From Candidatus Omnitrophota bacterium (GTDB lineage Bacteria; Omnitrophota; Gorgyraeia; Zapsychrales; Fredricksoniimonadaceae): a stretch of 41,194 bases of DNA. A program made the translations under genes and the position numbers. The DNA lies in the NCBI GenBank assembly GCA_903959815.1, contig CAJBYM010000035.1, positions 1 to 41,194 of the forward strand. Direction: 5' to 3'. Within the stretch, counting starts at the first letter, position 1, and the number at the start of each line of letters is the position of its first letter. Positions 16,822 through 24,571 of this stretch are shown in pieces. The notes under the pieces are model-generated. The model was not told the DNA's origin. It searched no databases and was given only the letters and a program-made list of their open reading frames with translations.

Positions 16822-18828
16822 TTATTTCTGTACGAGCAACTTATCCACCGCTGCAAGTGCCTGGGGCAGGTCGCAATGCGTTATGACCTCATCCCCCACC
16901 TTGACCGTCGGGCCTTGATCACATTTCTCAAAACAGAACGTGGCCTTCACCTGAACACGGTCCTGCAATCCTTTATCCGCAATATACCGGCCCACATGAT
17001 GCAGGATATCCTGCGAACCCTTTAAATAACAACTGGTGCCGACACAAACACGGATCTCGACCTTATCCTCTTTCTTACCATCAACGATCACCATAGACTT
17101 ACCCCGCGTCCGTCGACGGGAACTGTAATGCGTATGCAATAGATGATGCGCAGCGTCACTTCCCGGCGCTCCCAACTTACTATGATAAAGTTCCTTAAGA
17201 TACGGATTATCCTGTGACTTGTGTAATTGCAGCATCTTATCCGCTTCATAAAGACCATCGGTGCGCTTGATCTTATAATCAGGCGCAAAATTCACAGGCT
17301 GGCCGGCGCCATTAATACACCCCGACGGGCACGCCATGAACTCAATGAAATGATATTCCACGATCCCGGCTTTCATTTTCTCAATGAGAGCCCGCGCATG
17401 AACGAGGGAATGCACCACCGCAAGTTTATACGTCTGCCCCGCCAGCGTCACTTCCGCCTCACGCACACCGGTCTGACCACGCACCTGATGAAAATCAGGA
17501 TCATCAAGCACCTTACCTTCCACCTTCTCATAAATGTAACGTAAAGCCGCCTCCATGACTCCGCCGGTGTTACCAAAGATCACCCCGGCCCCTGTCTTAA
17601 ACCCAAGCGGCATGTCCAAAGATTCCGGTCTCACATCACGGAACTGGATCCCGAATTCCTGGATCATGGCGACCAATTCCTGAGTGCTCAGCACATGATC
17701 CACTTCCGCGATCCCCTGATGCGTAAATTCAGGACGCTTGGCCTCGAACTTCTTGGCCGTGCAAGGCATGATCGAAACAACCACCATATCTTCAGGCGGA
17801 ATCTGCATTTGCTGGGCAAAAACATCTTTGGCCACAGAACCAAACATCTGCTGAGGCGACTTGCAACTGGACATATTCGCAATAAGCTCAGGATAATACT
17901 GTTCAACAAATTTAACCCAGGAGGGGCAACACGATGTGAACATCGGCAAGATGCCTTTATTCTTCACACGGTTGATGAACTCATTGCCTTCCTCAAAGAT
18001 CGTAAGATCTGCCGCAAAACACGTATCAAAAACCTTCTTAACGCCCATCATTTTAAGCGCAGCCACGATCTGCCCGGTCGTTAATTCACCGGCTTTATAC
18101 CCGAACGCTTCACCCAGCGCCACGCGCACAGCCGGGGCGATCTGCGCAACAACATATTTCTTGGGATCATGCAACGCCTTCCAGACAGCTTCGATCTCAG
18201 ACTTTGGTGTCAGGGCACCCGTCGGGCAAACACGTGCACATTGGCCGCAGAGTACACACTCCACGCTTTCCAGATCCTTACCAAAAGCCGGCTGAACCAC
18301 AACATCATGGCCACGATGAGCAAAATCAATAGCGCCAATACCCTGAACCTCCGCACACATGCGCACACAATCCCCGCACAAAATACACTTGTTAGGATTG
18401 CGAACAATGGACGTCGAACTTTCATCCAAAGGCACCAGCTTCTGGATCGAACGGAACCGCACCTTATTGACGCCCAAACGCTTGGAAAGATCCTGAAGTT
18501 TACAATTCGTGCTTTTCATACAGGTTGTGCATTCACGGTCATGGTTGGCGAGAACAAGTTCCAGCGCCACCTTGCGTATCTGTCGGACTTCCTCGGTGCT
18601 GGTCCTGACCTTCATGCCGGCCTCGGGTGGCGTCGAACACGACGTAACAAGGCCCCGGCCCTGGATCTCCACCGTACACATACGACAAGCGCCGTAAACA
18701 CTCAGTTCTGAAACATAACAAAAGGTCGGAATATCAATGTGCGCCTTACGGATCAGCTCCAAAAGGTTCTTTTCCCCTTCGATCGGAATATCACGGCCAT
18801 CAATATTAACAAATTTACCAGCATCCAT
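16822..18828 (-). CDS. hydA: Trimeric [FeFe] hydrogenase, catalytic subunit HydA
   Basis: About 668 residues. The domains in order are: [2Fe-2S] plant-type ferredoxin (Cys39, 50, 53, 66), His-Cys3 [4Fe-4S] motif (HDRECTTCMKSTNC), two [4Fe-4S] motifs (CILCGDCVRMC, CVLCGQCARVCP), the H-cluster domain with all three canonical loops (TSCCPSW near 300, MPCTAKKFE near 356, EFMACPSGCINGAGQ near 498), and a C-terminal thioredoxin-like [2Fe-2S] domain (VCVGTSCYLKG, then FCFEKCDQGP). This is the layout of the Thermotoga maritima-type HydA of electron-bifurcating HydABC, which couples NADH plus reduced ferredoxin to H2. ATG 18828 is preferred to the GTG six bases earlier because GGGGG then lies seven bases upstream. 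It follows hydB by two bases. Confidence 0.95.
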   Translation of the reverse strand: MDAGKFVNIDGRDIPIEGEKNLLELIRKAHIDIPTFCYVSELSVYGACRMCTVEIQGRGLVTSCSTPPEAGMKVRTSTEEVRQIRKVALELVLANHDRECTTCMKSTNCKLQDLSKRLGVNKVRFRSIQKLVPLDESSTSIVRNPNKCILCGDCVRMCAEVQGIGAIDFAHRGHDVVVQPAFGKDLESVECVLCGQCARVCPTGALTPKSEIEAVWKALHDPKKYVVAQIAPAVRVALGEAFGYKAGELTTGQIVAALKMMGVKKVFDTCFAADLTIFEEGNEFINRVKNKGILPMFTSCCPSWVKFVEQYYPELIANMSSCKSPQQMFGSVAKDVFAQQMQIPPEDMVVVSIMPCTAKKFEAKRPEFTHQGIAEVDHVLSTQELVAMIQEFGIQFRDVRPESLDMPLGFKTGAGVIFGNTGGVMEAALRYIYEKVEGKVLDDPDFHQVRGQTGVREAEVTLAGQTYKLAVVHSLVHARALIEKMKAGIVEYHFIEFMACPSGCINGAGQPVNFAPDYKIKRTDGLYEADKMLQLHKSQDNPYLKELYHSKLGAPGSDAAHHLLHTHYSSRRRTRGKSMVIVDGKKEDKVEIRVCVGTSCYLKGSQDILHHVGRYIADKGLQDRVQVKATFCFEKCDQGPTVKVGDEVITHCDLPQALAAVDKLLVQK

Positions 18829-18830
18829 TG

Positions 18831-20729
18831 TCACACCCCCACTATCGCATCAAATTTACACGCCGCCGCACAAACACCGCAGCGGACACACAGATTGGCA
18901 TCCAGAACATGTGCCTTCCTGACCTCACCTTTGATCGCCCCCACAGGGCACTTCCTCGAACACAACGTACACCCCTTGCACTTGTCGACCAGGATCTCAG
19001 GCCTGGCCAGTTTCTTACACTCACCCGTCGGACAATGCCGATGCTCAACATGCGCGATGTATTCATCTTTGAAATATTTCAACGTGGAAAGAACAGGGCT
19101 GGGGGCTGTCTTACCCAGACCACACAACGATCCTTTCTGCACAACATGCGCCAGCTCTTCAAGCAGGTCCAACGTGGACTGCGTGGCGCGCCCTTCGGTG
19201 ATATCTTCGAGAAGATAAAGCATCTGCTTAGTACCCTCACGGCAGATAACACATTTCCCGCAAGATTCTTTCTGGGTGAACTGCATGAAATACTTTGCCA
19301 CACTGACCATGCAGGTCGTCTTGTTCATGCACACCAGCCCGCCGGAACCGACCATAGCCCCGATGCTGCGCAAGGAATCAAAATCCAGCGTCAGATCAAA
19401 ATGTTCTTTGGTCAAACACCCTCCTGACGGCCCGCCGATCTGAACCGCCTTAAATCCATGAGGATCAATGCGGCCTTTCTTATCCGTCACACCGCCGCCG
19501 ATATCAAAGATGATCTCCCGGAGCGTGACACCAAAAGGAACCTCGATCAGCCCTGTATTGGCCACATGCCCGGACAAAGCAAAGGTTTTTGTACCCGGCG
19601 AAGAAGGTGTTCCCATTTTCCGGAATTCTTTAACTCCCATATTCATGATCAAAGGGACCGTCGCCAGCGTTTCGACATTATTGATGACGGTTGGCTTGCC
19701 CCACAACCCGCTCTGTGCCGGGAACGGCGGCTTGGGTGACGGCATTCCACGCTCACCTTCAATAGAGGCCATGAGCGCCGTCTCTTCACCACACACAAAT
19801 GCCCCCGCTCCTTCCATCACATGAACGTCAAAACTCATCGCTGTGCCGAGCACCTTCGGGCCAATGATCCCGGCCTGACGCGCATCATCACAGGCCTTAC
19901 GGATACGCGCAACGGCCAACGGATATTCTGCGCGCACATACACATACCCTTCATCAGCGCCGATCGCGCGGCCTGCGATCATCATCCCCTCAATGACCGC
20001 ATGAGGATTGCCTTCCATCACCGCACGGTCCATAAAAGCCCCGGGATCACCTTCATCCCCGTTACAAATGACATATTTCTTCTGATTATTTTGAACACGG
20101 GCCACATCCCACTTCTTTCCCGTCGGGAATCCTCCGCCGCCACGGCCACGCAAACCCGCATCAATGATATCGCGGCAGATCAACTCCGGTGTCAAGTCCA
20201 TATACGCTTTCTTTGCTGCGCCATACCCGCCCACGGCCAAATATTCATTCAGATCTTCAGGATTGATCTCGCCGCACTGTTTGAGCACAAACCGCGACTG
20301 ACGCTGATAAAAAGGGATATCCCGCTGGGTACGGCAACGCTTTTGGGTCACAGGATCAACATAAAGCAGCTCCTCAATAACCCCTCCCTCCTGAAAAGCC
20401 GCCTGCACGATCGCTTTGACATCAGATACTTTCACGCGGTTGTACAAGACCTCTTCGGGCAGGATCTTGACCAGAGGGCCCATCTGACAAAAACCCTGAC
20501 AGCCACTCTTGGACATATACACAGATTTTTCTTTTTCAACACAGGCTCTTGCCGCCGAAAAATCCTCAACGATCTTAAGACCACGCCCGCGGATCTCATC
20601 GACAAATGCCTTATAGACATCCACAGCACCATTGGCCACACACCCGGTCCCCGTGCAAATAAGGATCTTCTTTAAACCGCTCTTGCCTTCAATGATAAGC
20701 CGGGCTGTTTCATCTTTAAATTCACACAT
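18831..20729 (-). CDS. hydB: Trimeric hydrogenase NADH/FMN subunit HydB (NuoF-like)
   Basis: A 632-residue protein. Residues 15-110 form a thioredoxin-like [2Fe-2S] domain (CTGTGC, then SGCQGFC). The NuoF-like core follows, with the FMN/NADH-binding GLRGRGGGGFPTGKKW, CNGDEGDPGAFMDR and AGAFVCGEETALMASIEG, an SLBB segment, and the [4Fe-4S] motif SCGKCVICREG with a distal Cys. The C terminus carries two ferredoxin [4Fe-4S] motifs (CKGCTLCSRKCP, CVRCGVCAAACK). In bifurcating hydrogenases this subunit binds NAD(H) and the flavin and exchanges electrons with HydA. The start overlaps the end of hydC by eight bases. The stop lies just ahead of the hydA start. Confidence 0.96.
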   Translation of the reverse strand: MCEFKDETARLIIEGKSGLKKILICTGTGCVANGAVDVYKAFVDEIRGRGLKIVEDFSAARACVEKEKSVYMSKSGCQGFCQMGPLVKILPEEVLYNRVKVSDVKAIVQAAFQEGGVIEELLYVDPVTQKRCRTQRDIPFYQRQSRFVLKQCGEINPEDLNEYLAVGGYGAAKKAYMDLTPELICRDIIDAGLRGRGGGGFPTGKKWDVARVQNNQKKYVICNGDEGDPGAFMDRAVMEGNPHAVIEGMMIAGRAIGADEGYVYVRAEYPLAVARIRKACDDARQAGIIGPKVLGTAMSFDVHVMEGAGAFVCGEETALMASIEGERGMPSPKPPFPAQSGLWGKPTVINNVETLATVPLIMNMGVKEFRKMGTPSSPGTKTFALSGHVANTGLIEVPFGVTLREIIFDIGGGVTDKKGRIDPHGFKAVQIGGPSGGCLTKEHFDLTLDFDSLRSIGAMVGSGGLVCMNKTTCMVSVAKYFMQFTQKESCGKCVICREGTKQMLYLLEDITEGRATQSTLDLLEELAHVVQKGSLCGLGKTAPSPVLSTLKYFKDEYIAHVEHRHCPTGECKKLARPEILVDKCKGCTLCSRKCPVGAIKGEVRKAHVLDANLCVRCGVCAAACKFDAIVGV

Positions 20730-21219
20730 GTGCGTCTTCCTCCTGCTTCGCGATCGCCTCGATCAACCCCACAGCCTTTTCCGGTGTGACCTGACCATAA
20801 ACCGTCTCATTGATGACCATCGCCGGCGCCAGACCGCATGCCCCGAGGCATGATACCGTCTCAACCGTAAAAAGCATATCCGGGGTCGTCTGGTTCTTAT
20901 CATCAACCCCCAGCCTCTTTTGCAAGGCACTTAAAATATTGCCCGAACCTTTCACATGACACGCCGTCCCATCACACAAGCGCACAACATATTTCCCCTT
21001 GGGTTGAAGCGCAAAATGCGCATAAAATGACGCCACTCCAAATACCTTGGCCGGAGAAAGTCCCAAGGATGTCGCAACGAACGTCATGACCTCTTCCGGA
21101 AGATAGCGATATTCATGCTGCACTTCCTGCAGGATCGGGATCAGCTTCGCCGGATCAGCGCCATGTTTCTCAATGATCGCGCAGACCTTTTCAAATTTCC
21201 GGTACATCTCAGTAGGCAT
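20722..21219 (-). CDS. hydC: Trimeric hydrogenase subunit HydC (NuoE-like)
   Basis: A 165-residue thioredoxin-like [2Fe-2S] protein of the NuoE family. An N-terminal helical bundle (LIPILQEVQHEYRYLPEEVM, then VFGVASFYAHF) precedes the cluster domain with the four ligands in CDGTACH (CX4C) and CLGACG (CX3C). It passes electrons within the HydABC complex next to the flavin subunit. It starts four bases after the rex stop, with its AAGGAG inside the rex coding end, and overlaps hydB by eight bases. Strict co-translation is likely. Confidence 0.95.
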   Translation of the reverse strand: MPTEMYRKFEKVCAIIEKHGADPAKLIPILQEVQHEYRYLPEEVMTFVATSLGLSPAKVFGVASFYAHFALQPKGKYVVRLCDGTACHVKGSGNILSALQKRLGVDDKNQTTPDMLFTVETVSCLGACGLAPAMVINETVYGQVTPEKAVGLIEAIAKQEEDAHV

Positions 21220-21223
21220 CGCA

Positions 21224-21877
21224 CTACTCCTTCGTTGTATTAAGCTTCCGTGTCAAATTATTCGTCAAGACAGCAAGGCTCTGTGTCAGACGCGCATTTT
21301 CAAGGATAACGCCCTCAGGTATCCTCAAAGGGGCCGGTGCAAAGTTCCATATGGCCTGGATCCCGGCATTGATCATCAGATCCGCCACAGGTTGGGCATG
21401 TTCCGCCGGAACACATACGATACCGATATGCACGTGCATGCGCTTGACCAAATTGGGCAATTTTGAAAGAGCCAGAACTTCTTTCCCAAAGATCCGGCTG
21501 CCCACCTTACGCGTGTCCTTATCAAAGGCAGCAACAATATTAAGCCCATATTTTTCAAAATCCTTATACCCCAAAAGGGCCTTGCCCATATTCCCGGCCC
21601 CCACCAAGAACGCATCATGTGCATTATTCCATCCCAGAAATTCTCTGATGCGGATAACCAGTCCTGTCACGCTAAAACCCACGCGTGCGGTTCCGACCTC
21701 GCCGGTGACTTCAATATCTTTACGCACCTGCGTCGGATCAAAGTCAAATTCCTTGGCAATGGCCGTGCAAGACACATGCTCCACCCCCTGAGCATAAAGC
21801 CCTTCGACCAGATGAAGATATAACGGAAGCCGTTTGAGCGTTGAGCGCGACACAACCACAGATTTCAAAGCCACCAT
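21224..21877 (-). CDS. rex: Redox-sensing transcriptional repressor Rex
   Basis: A 217-residue NADH/NAD+-sensing repressor. The N-terminal winged helix spans residues 10-75; its recognition region is TAIAKEFDFDPTQVRKDI, the usual Rex signature being xxQVRKDL. The Rossmann domain has AFLVGAGNMGKALLGY (about 88-103) in place of the common GxGNLGxAL, followed by the acidic FDKD that contacts NAD, and IGIVCVPAEHAQPVAD. When NADH is high, Rex leaves its operators and fermentative genes are expressed. As the first gene of the hydrogenase operon it probably controls itself and hydCBA. The ribosome-binding site GGAGG lies six bases before the ATG. Confidence 0.95.
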   Translation of the reverse strand: MVALKSVVVSRSTLKRLPLYLHLVEGLYAQGVEHVSCTAIAKEFDFDPTQVRKDIEVTGEVGTARVGFSVTGLVIRIREFLGWNNAHDAFLVGAGNMGKALLGYKDFEKYGLNIVAAFDKDTRKVGSRIFGKEVLALSKLPNLVKRMHVHIGIVCVPAEHAQPVADLMINAGIQAIWNFAPAPLRIPEGVILENARLTQSLAVLTNNLTRKLNTTKE

Positions 21878-21889
21878 AAAGCGCCTCCA

Positions 21890-21974
21890 TATCGATATAT
21901 TTTTCTCGATAAAACTTTCTCCAAATATATCACACGGATCCTGCGTGTCAAGAAAGAATTTCTAGAATCGAGAA
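21890..21974 (-). promoter_or_regulatory. rex-hyd operon promoter with candidate operators
   Basis: On the minus strand, TTGACA (21946-21951), 16 bases, TATATT (21924-21929). Between the two boxes lies the dyad ACACG-N7-CGTGT (21932-21948). Just after the predicted start site lies TTCTCGATA (21903-21911), part of TATCGA-N10-TCGATA (21890-21911). Upstream of the -35 lies TCGAGAA (21968-21974), preceded by the near-complement TTCTAGA (21960-21966). The TTCTCGA/TCGAGAA half-sites recur upstream of the hnd operon, which suggests one regulator, possibly Rex itself (inference). Confidence 0.7.
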
Positions 21975-22050
21975 TTATTTACTGAAGGGACATTTGAAGC
22001 GGAAATTGCGGCGTCAGCCTATCTTTTCCCAGGCAACCGCGGGACAATGA

Positions 22051-22258
22051 GCAAAGAATCCTTCCAAGGAACTCCTTTGCCCCGGGCGTCTGTTAGGGGC
22101 TTCGCATGGAAATCCACTTCGGCCCTGAACGCCTAAGGGTTCTTGGGCGTTCACCCAGAAGGTCGCGCTGCCGGCCAGAAGCCGGCCGGACCTTCAGGGC
22201 CTCCTTAATTGCGCCTGGTGGCCTTCGGGATGATTCCCGAAGAATCCTTCGGGAATCA
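22051..22258. repeat. Train of hairpins between the rex promoter and the DUF1566 gene
   Basis: No gene is seen in 21975-22255. The stretch is packed with inverted repeats. These are GCAAAG...CTTTGC (22051-22080, with inner CCTT/AAGG); GGCCCTGAA (22121-22129) pairing perfectly with TTCAGGGCC (22193-22201) around two hairpins, GAACGCC/GGCGTTC (22127-22152) and GGTC-GCCGGC/GCCGGC-GACC (22161-22192); and GATTCCCGAAG-AATC-CTTCGGGAATC (22232-22257) with another CTTCGGGA copy at 22223. The middle part can form a three-way junction. It may be a REP-like mobile palindrome cluster or a structured transcript end. The last hairpin reaches into the stop codon of the DUF1566 gene. Confidence 0.7.
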
Positions 22259-22906
22259 GTATCTCCTGACACAACGGACGCTAATAGCCATGACCTTGTT
22301 GCCGACGTCCTGACCGCCATTACTGAAGACCTGGCGCCAGGCGTCGGTGCCAAGGTACTCCGTGGATGACCAATAGACGGTCGCGGGCCAATTCCCCGAC
22401 ACGTCAAATCCACCTATGGCAACCTTGTTAACATCAAGCAAATTGAGCTCGTTCTTAGCCGGTAAATACCAGTCACTATAGCCATTAGCTACTAACGTTC
22501 CACAATAGTACCCTGCCGCATATGTCGCACCTTTCCCCTCCAACACGGTCGTATTGGCACGACCATCGGTTGTACTCCGCGCTGTGACGTTGGTTTCATA
22601 CACAGGCGCCCATTCCTTCAAACCCGCATCAGCCGGTGTTGTCATGTATTTCTTGACACCATTGCCATCCAGAGGATCAAACATGCCGACATAACGCGCG
22701 AACGTTGTACATCCTCCGAGTGGCCCACACGCACAAACCGTCCCTGCCACCGTCGTTGTCGCACAGGGGTCGGCGGGAGCCGGCGCGCCGCAATTAAAAC
22801 ACGAGCCCCCGATACGCCCGCCTCCAAAATATGCATCTGCCCACGAGATCCTTGCGTTGACGCAACAAGAACCCGTAATTAAAAACAAGATCATCAGATG
22901 TTTCAT
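22256..22906 (-). CDS. Secreted DUF1566 (Lcl C-terminal, lectin-like) protein
   Basis: A 216-residue protein with a signal peptide (residues 1-23), a short Cys-rich, Gly/Pro-rich region (CFNCGAPAPADPC, CACGPLGGC) and a DUF1566/Lcl_C domain (about residues 75-216). The domain is recognised by GYSDWYLPAKNELNLL, VYWSSTEY, DAWRQVFSNGGQ and the terminal VRCVRR. Domains of this type have a C-type-lectin-like fold and usually serve surface binding; no enzymatic role is expected. It is monocistronic, with AGGAG nine bases upstream. A perfect 11-bp hairpin starts within the stop codon. The family is one of those used as variable proteins by diversity-generating retroelements, but no reverse transcriptase or template repeat is in the window. 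Confidence 0.85.
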   Translation of the reverse strand: MKHLMILFLITGSCCVNARISWADAYFGGGRIGGSCFNCGAPAPADPCATTTVAGTVCACGPLGGCTTFARYVGMFDPLDGNGVKKYMTTPADAGLKEWAPVYETNVTARSTTDGRANTTVLEGKGATYAAGYYCGTLVANGYSDWYLPAKNELNLLDVNKVAIGGFDVSGNWPATVYWSSTEYLGTDAWRQVFSNGGQDVGNKVMAISVRCVRRY

Positions 22907-23185
22907 CGCGCTACGCTCCTATTATTTTCACATAACAAGAATAACAGCCGGAAAATACACCCACGCTCATTAAGACATTACTGAATGATCGTCATCCTGT
23001 CAATCTGCAAGCATCTTCCTGGCGACCATGATCATATTATCGTAAAGAGAATGCTATTTTCACAACAACTTCTTGAACTTCCTAAAATATAATTTTAATG
23101 ATTTACCGAGGAGGCATTACACACTCCCCCTCCCCGTCCCTCCCCACAAGGGGGAGGGTGTCAATTAAAGCATGCCTCTCGATCT
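22907..23185. other. Intergenic region with a G/C-rich palindrome
   Basis: No gene is seen. Positions 23121-23161 hold ACACTCCCCCT ... AAGGGGGAGGGTGT, an imperfect inverted repeat around a second C-run. On the minus strand it is a guanine-rich tract directly downstream of hydE. Such elements recur in many bacterial genomes as dispersed repeats. It may act as a transcript end for the maturation operon. A lone CGTCATCCTG, the beginning of the REP-like unit seen at 24192, occurs near 22988. Confidence 0.5.
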
Positions 23186-24178
23186 CTAAATATTTACCTT
23201 CAGGCTATGGCCAGCGTCGGTCGCAATCGTACGGCCAAGGCTGCGGACCATGCCTGCGATGCACAAGGAGCAATCGCCCGGCTGGTCCTTGATGCAGATC
23301 TTGTTGGGATAAAGCTGATAATGCTCACGATATTTTGTAGGAGTAACATTAGGCATAAGAACATTCGCCCCGCACTTAAGAGCCCGCTCACGCCCACCCT
23401 TTTCAATGGAGCCCATGGCTGTTGTGGCCGGAATATGGGCGTTCTTCGTCATGATACGCAAGATCGCCAAAACTTTAAGTGTCAGATCAAGCGTGCCGCT
23501 GACGGCATTCTTAAGCGGCGTCTCGGGGTTCGCAATGAAGGGGCCAATGCCGATCATGTCCAGATCAAGTTTTTCTAAAATCAAGATATCATCCGCGATC
23601 ATCTCGACTGTCTGCCCGGGGAGCCCGACCATAATACCTGATCCCACCTGAAACCCGACCTCGCGCAACCACGTCAGACACTGAAAACGTTCCTTAAAAG
23701 ATGAATCCGGTTTCAGCTGAGCGAACAACTCTTCCGATGATGTTTCAAAACGTAACAGATAGCGATCCGCACCTGCCTGTTTAAGGAGAGCATATTCTTC
23801 CCGCGTCTTCTCCCCCATAGACAGGGTGATGGCGATATCCATCTCACCCTTGATCCGGCGCAGCAGCGCACACATATCCTTGATAGGATACTGACAATTC
23901 TCACCGGACTGAAGGACCAGGCTCTTGTACCCCAGACCGTCCGCCGCCTTGGCCGCATCAAAGATCTCATCCGTACTCATGCGATAACGCTGAACATTGC
24001 CATTAGATCGGCGCAGCCCGCAATACGTACAGTCACGGCCGCAGGCATTGGAGAATTCAATGAGCCCCCTTAAATGCACCGCATCACCCACATGCAAACG
24101 CCGGACCCGGTCCGCTTCGCCAAACAGCGCCGCCGCCTCATCTATCGAAAGCAAATGAATGATCTCGTCACGTGTCAT
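23186..24178 (-). CDS. hydE: [FeFe] hydrogenase maturase HydE (radical SAM)
   Basis: A 330-residue radical-SAM enzyme of H-cluster assembly, which acts on the HydG-derived iron-cysteine-CO-cyanide species. It has the cluster motif CGRDCTYC (CX3CX2C, about residues 46-53) followed by GLRRSN, the segment SLVLQSGE, and MVGLPGQT. The auxiliary cluster motif CX7CX2C is present in CIKDQPGDCSLC (about residues 296-307). The length is slightly under the usual 345-350. The ribosome-binding site GAGGG lies four bases before the ATG. It is the last gene of the hydF-hydG-orf91-hydE run, separated from orf91 by an inverted pair of REP-like units. Confidence 0.95.
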   Translation of the reverse strand: MTRDEIIHLLSIDEAAALFGEADRVRRLHVGDAVHLRGLIEFSNACGRDCTYCGLRRSNGNVQRYRMSTDEIFDAAKAADGLGYKSLVLQSGENCQYPIKDMCALLRRIKGEMDIAITLSMGEKTREEYALLKQAGADRYLLRFETSSEELFAQLKPDSSFKERFQCLTWLREVGFQVGSGIMVGLPGQTVEMIADDILILEKLDLDMIGIGPFIANPETPLKNAVSGTLDLTLKVLAILRIMTKNAHIPATTAMGSIEKGGRERALKCGANVLMPNVTPTKYREHYQLYPNKICIKDQPGDCSLCIAGMVRSLGRTIATDAGHSLKVNI

Positions 24179-24191
24179 AATACCCTCTTAC

Positions 24192-24306
24192 CGTCATCCT
24201 GAGGCCGCAAAGCGGCCGAAGGACCCCCAGCTTATTTAATAATAGTCTGATTAGCACGTCCTAAATAACACTGAGATCCTTCGCCCCTTCGGGGCTCAGG
24301 ATAACG
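24192..24306. repeat. Inverted pair of REP-like palindromic units
   Basis: The left unit CGTCATCCTGAG, hairpin GGCCGC-AAA-GCGGCC, CGAAGGACC (24192-24225) is mirrored by GATCCTTCG, hairpin CCCC-TTC-GGGG, CTCAGGATAACG (24275-24306), with about 50 A/T-rich bases between. The shared consensus is CGTYATCCTGAG-hairpin-CGAAGGAYC. The pair fills the gap between orf91 and hydE. The right unit supplies the last codons and the stop of orf91. Confidence 0.85.
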
Positions 24307-24571
24307 TATACAGATCCTTGAACATTGCTTTAACCTTCTCACGATCGATCGAATGACCAGGCGCTGGATAAAAAAGAAGCGCCCATTGCTCATTCAATAT
24401 GACACGCACCGAAGCAACGAACGGCATCTCATCCGGCACGCGGCCGGCCACGAAGGATGTGCGCGGCCCGATCAAGCGTACCAGATGCACGGGCCCGCCA
24501 GCATCAGCTTCAAGTGCAGACGCCGCCGACTCGAATAAACGCACGATCCTAGAGGTAGAGGTCCCGTTCAC
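24296..24571 (-). CDS. Unknown 91-residue protein inside the hydrogenase-maturation operon
   Basis: Not recognised. The ORF gives a compact alpha/beta-looking sequence: an N-terminal helix (VRLFESAASALEA), strands (VHLVRLIGP, VASVRVILNEQWALLFYPAPG) and a C-terminal helix (DREKVKAMFKDLYTL). It starts with GTG at 24571, overlapping the end of hydG by 23 bases, or at a second GTG (24544) four bases past the hydG stop. The reading frame looks genuinely protein-like, with balanced composition. The final codons and stop fall in a REP-like element, so the natural C terminus may have been replaced or extended. Position between hydG and hydE suggests a role in H-cluster assembly or its control, but no function can be assigned. 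Confidence 0.6.
   Translation of the reverse strand: MNGTSTSRIVRLFESAASALEADAGGPVHLVRLIGPRTSFVAGRVPDEMPFVASVRVILNEQWALLFYPAPGHSIDREKVKAMFKDLYTLS

Noticed and set aside
19821-20675. Long plus-strand open frame (284 codons) opposite hydB
   Set aside because: It is the antisense shadow of a clearly recognised NuoF-like gene; it has no ribosome-binding site and no recognisable domain.
20432-21219. hydC/hydB considered as respiratory complex I genes (nuoE/nuoF)
   Set aside because: No other nuo genes are present, the HydB C terminus carries two extra ferredoxin motifs, and hydA follows directly; they are hydrogenase subunits.
22051-22258. Hairpin train considered as a tRNA or an integron attC array
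   Set aside because: No acceptor stem with CCA, no anticodon-loop pattern, no integrase gene; the stems do not follow the attC core sites.
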